Source: an uncultured Oscillospiraceae bacterium (GTDB lineage Bacteria; Bacillota; Clostridia; Oscillospirales; Oscillospiraceae). Taken from it: DNA of 7,196 nt. Location: positions 1 to 7,196 of the forward strand of contig CAKUHJ010000097.1 of the NCBI GenBank assembly GCA_934655935.1, in the 5' to 3' direction. The position numbers were made by a program, and so were the translations under genes. Each line of letters opens with the position of its first letter. Position 1 is the stretch's first letter. Below are positions 5,937 to 7,196 of this stretch, one piece after another. A model generated the notes under the pieces. That model was not told where the DNA came from, ran no database searches, and saw only the letters and a list, made by a program, of their open reading frames with translations.

Positions 5937-6827
5937 ATGATTCACGAAATGTATACGAAATCATTTCAGGTTCTCATGAAGCGCCCGTTCCGGCTGTGGG
6001 GCATCACGCTTCTGAGCGCGCTTCTGACGGGCGTGGCATATGCGGGCTTCGCGGGCATTCCGGCGGTTGGCTTCTGCGTGGAGCTGCTGTTCGCGGGCGC
6101 AATGGCCGTGATCTACCTGAATTTCTACCGCAGCGGCGTGGAGCCGCATACCGCGGACCTGTTTTCCACCTTCCGCAAGGAGAAAATTGTCCGCGTAATC
6201 GGCGGCCTTGCCTGGCAGCAGCTCTGGATTTTCCTCTGGGCGCTGATTCCGGTCGTCGGCCCTGTGTTTGCGGTCATCCGCGCGTATGAATACCGCTTTA
6301 CGCCGTATATTCTTATGACGCGCGACGACGTCAGCCCCACCGAGGCCATCAAGGTTTCCAAGCAGCAGACCCAGGGCTACAAAAGCAAGATGTTCTGGGC
6401 GGACGTGCTGGTCGTGCTGGTGATCATGGCTGCGGAGCTGGTGCTGATCCTGCTGGGGCTGATTCCGTACATCGGAGGGCTGTTCCGGCTGATCAACGCG
6501 CTGGCGATGATTCTGGTCGGCATGCTCAGCGGACTTTTCTACGGCATTCTGCACGCAGCGTTTTACGCGGAGATTCAGGACCGTCCGGCCGCGCCGCAGG
6601 CGCCTGCCGCCCCGGTGATCCCGGCTGCGCCTGCACCCGAGGCTCCGGTTCAGCCGGCAGAGCCGACGAGCGCGGAAGCTCCGGCAGATTCCGGCGCTTC
6701 GGCTGAGGAGACTGCGCCCGCGGAGGAAAACGCGCAAACGCCTGCACCTGCCGGCTTCTGCCCGGAATGCGGAAAGCCGCTGGTTTCTGGCGCACGCTTC
6801 TGCACGGCCTGCGGCCGCAAGCTGTAA
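5937..6827 (+). CDS. Polytopic membrane protein with Pro/Ala linker and C-terminal zinc ribbon (DUF975-like)
   Basis: The function is unknown. The 296-residue product has a membrane region, residues about 1-215, with hydrophobic segments near 20-40, 41-62, 92-115, 156-177 and 183-210. The layout and the patterns YEYRFTPYILMTRDDVSPTE (117-136), EAIKVSKQQTQGYKSKMF (136-153) and IPYIGGLF resemble the DUF975 family of Firmicute membrane proteins; this is recalled similarity, not a search. Residues about 216-272 are a Pro/Ala/Glu-rich, probably disordered linker. Residues 274-296 form a zinc ribbon with two CxxC knuckles (CPEC 275-278, CTAC 289-292), typical of small treble-clef ribbons at protein termini. 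The start has a GA-rich site (GAGAGGGAG) 5 bases upstream. It stands alone, with a perfect promoter upstream and hairpins after its stop. The ribbon probably lies in the cytoplasm and may bind a partner. Confidence 0.75.
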   Translation: MIHEMYTKSFQVLMKRPFRLWGITLLSALLTGVAYAGFAGIPAVGFCVELLFAGAMAVIYLNFYRSGVEPHTADLFSTFRKEKIVRVIGGLAWQQLWIFLWALIPVVGPVFAVIRAYEYRFTPYILMTRDDVSPTEAIKVSKQQTQGYKSKMFWADVLVVLVIMAAELVLILLGLIPYIGGLFRLINALAMILVGMLSGLFYGILHAAFYAEIQDRPAAPQAPAAPVIPAAPAPEAPVQPAEPTSAEAPADSGASAEETAPAEENAQTPAPAGFCPECGKPLVSGARFCTACGRKL

Positions 6828-6848
6828 AATTTTATCCGGAACCGAAAC

Positions 6849-6864
6849 GAAAGAAAGAAAGAAA
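6849..6864 (+). repeat. GAAA tetranucleotide run
   Basis: Four perfect GAAA units just before the first 36-bp hairpin. Read on the minus strand they are a U-rich TTTC tract following that hairpin, so they could serve termination of transcripts coming from the right. Confidence 0.6.
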
Positions 6865-6869
6865 TATGA

Positions 6870-6907
6870 CAGGGGCTGCAGCGGTTTTTATTCCGCTGCA
6901 GCCCCTG
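6870..6907. terminator. First copy of the 36-bp palindromic hairpin
   Basis: A 15-bp perfect stem (6870-6884 with 6893-6907) with loop TTTTTATT, 43 bases after the zinc-ribbon gene stop. Positions 6871-6906 are identical to 7070-7105. It lies between converging genes and is probably a bidirectional transcript end. The plus-strand side lacks a U-tract after the stem; the minus-strand side has a U-rich one. Confidence 0.65.
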
Positions 6908-6914
6908 AGACTGT

Positions 6915-6985
6915 CGAAAAACTATGATCTGCAGCTCTGCGACAGAGCAGCGGGGAAAGTGTGAAGGGGGCAAAAAGCCCCCTTC
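6915..6985 (+). repeat. Dispersed intergenic repeat, copy B
   Basis: The second copy of the element found after murC: 6915-6955 match 5736-5776 with two differences. One of these (G or A at 6942) falls in the loop of the inner GCTCTG/CAGAGC palindrome. The following hairpin, GAAGGGGGC-AAAAA-GCCCCCTTC (6963-6985), is the structural counterpart of the G/C hairpin in copy A. Confidence 0.75.
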
Positions 6986-6998
6986 GCGTTCAATAAGG

Positions 6999-7033
6999 CG
7001 GTTTTCTGAACTTTTTTGAAGTTCAGAAAACCG
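6999..7033. repeat. 15-bp hairpin inside the repeat unit
   Basis: Perfect arms CGGTTTTCTGAACTT (6999-7013) and its complement (7019-7033) around the loop TTTTG. It is AT-rich in the middle, has no following U-tract, and has no counterpart in copy A. Confidence 0.65.
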
Positions 7034-7035
7034 GA

Positions 7036-7071
7036 CTCAGCGGGGCGAAAAGACTTTTTCGACACGCTGAG
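7036..7071. repeat. Two-part hairpin at the right end of the repeat unit
   Basis: CTCAGCG (7036-7042) pairs with CGCTGAG (7065-7071). An inner stem CGAAAA (7046-7051) pairs with TTTTCG (7056-7061) across a symmetric three-base internal loop, closed by GACT. Its right arm overlaps the first bases of the second 36-bp hairpin, so the two structures compete. Confidence 0.55.
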
Positions 7072-7107
7072 GGGCTGCAGCGGTTTTTATTCCGCTGCAG
7101 CCCCTCA
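7068..7107. terminator. Second copy of the 36-bp palindromic hairpin
   Basis: A 16-bp perfect stem (7068-7083 with 7092-7107) with loop TTTTTATT. The stretch 7070-7105 is identical, in the same orientation, to 6871-6906. It ends 5 bases from the stop codon of the minus-strand gene at the right edge, so it would form the 3' end of that transcript. Confidence 0.65.
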
Positions 7108-7112
7108 TGAAT

Positions 7113-7196
7113 TTACAGTTCCCAGTCCTTGATGCCGTTGTGCCAGCTGGCAAACGGTCTTGCAATGGCCTCGGAGACGTAGCACACGCCCTTGCC
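7113..7196 (-). CDS. C-terminus of an unidentified protein (runs off right edge)
   Basis: On the minus strand the last 84 bases are open from the window edge to TAA (7115-7113), giving 27 residues that end in SWHNGIKDWEL. Codon use (GGC, AAG, GTG, CTG) resembles the neighbouring genes, and the stop is followed directly by the 7068-7107 hairpin, both of which support a real gene end. The fragment is too short for me to recognise the family, and no function is assigned. It converges with the zinc-ribbon gene. Confidence 0.6.
   Translation of the reverse strand, partial: GKGVCYVSEAIARPFASWHNGIKDWEL

Larger units (their letters stand above)
6912..7064 (+). repeat. MITE-like unit with 10-bp terminal inverted repeats
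   Basis: A 153-bp non-coding unit begins TGTCGAAAAA (6912-6921) and ends with its exact reverse complement TTTTTCGACA (7055-7064). Inside are dispersed repeat copy B and three hairpins: 6963-6985 (9 bp, A5 loop), 6999-7033 (15 bp) and part of 7036-7071. It has no coding capacity. It could be a miniature non-autonomous element or a composite intergenic structured repeat; no transposase is nearby. Confidence 0.5.

Overview
The window looks like ordinary chromosomal housekeeping DNA from a fairly GC-rich member of the Clostridia, probably an Oscillospiraceae/Ruminococcaceae-type gut anaerobe. This is inferred from the clostridial style of MurC, strong GGAGG ribosome sites, canonical sigma-70-type (SigA) promoters, a zinc-ribbon membrane protein of a kind common in Firmicutes, and compact intergenic hairpins. 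The species cannot be named from the sequence. No phage, insertion-sequence transposase, CRISPR, tRNA or rRNA signal is visible.

Layout. Positions 1-3181 hold three minus-strand genes. prmA (ribosomal protein L11 methyltransferase) and a membrane-anchored putative glycoside hydrolase of the DUF4015 type form a tight pair. A hairpin terminator follows, and then an NhaC-type sodium/proton antiporter that runs off the left edge and has its own promoter. A divergent promoter region (about 3182-3340) separates prmA from a plus-strand SpoU/TrmH-family RNA methyltransferase (3341-4171). After a 163-bp gap with three tandem short repeats and a SigA promoter comes murC (4335-5708), the UDP-N-acetylmuramate--L-alanine ligase of peptidoglycan synthesis. 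A 228-bp intergenic region then carries a repeat copy, a G/C-rich hairpin, a strong terminator and a perfect-consensus promoter. It leads into a plus-strand polytopic membrane protein with a Pro/Ala-rich linker and a C-terminal zinc ribbon (5937-6827). The right end (6828-7112) is non-coding and packed with hairpins; the last 84 bases are the C-terminus of an unidentified minus-strand gene.

The genes do not form one pathway. Two are translation-related methyltransferases (prmA and the TrmH-like gene, divergently transcribed). Two are envelope or sugar-related (murC and the DUF4015 protein). Two are membrane proteins. I see no convincing new multi-gene system. The most unusual content is non-coding. 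A roughly 41-bp dispersed repeat with an adjoining conserved hairpin occurs after murC and again after the zinc-ribbon gene. The second copy sits in a MITE-like unit with 10-bp terminal inverted repeats, bracketed by two identical 36-bp palindromic hairpins. In addition, the antiporter's -35 box lies inside the stem of the preceding gene's terminator.
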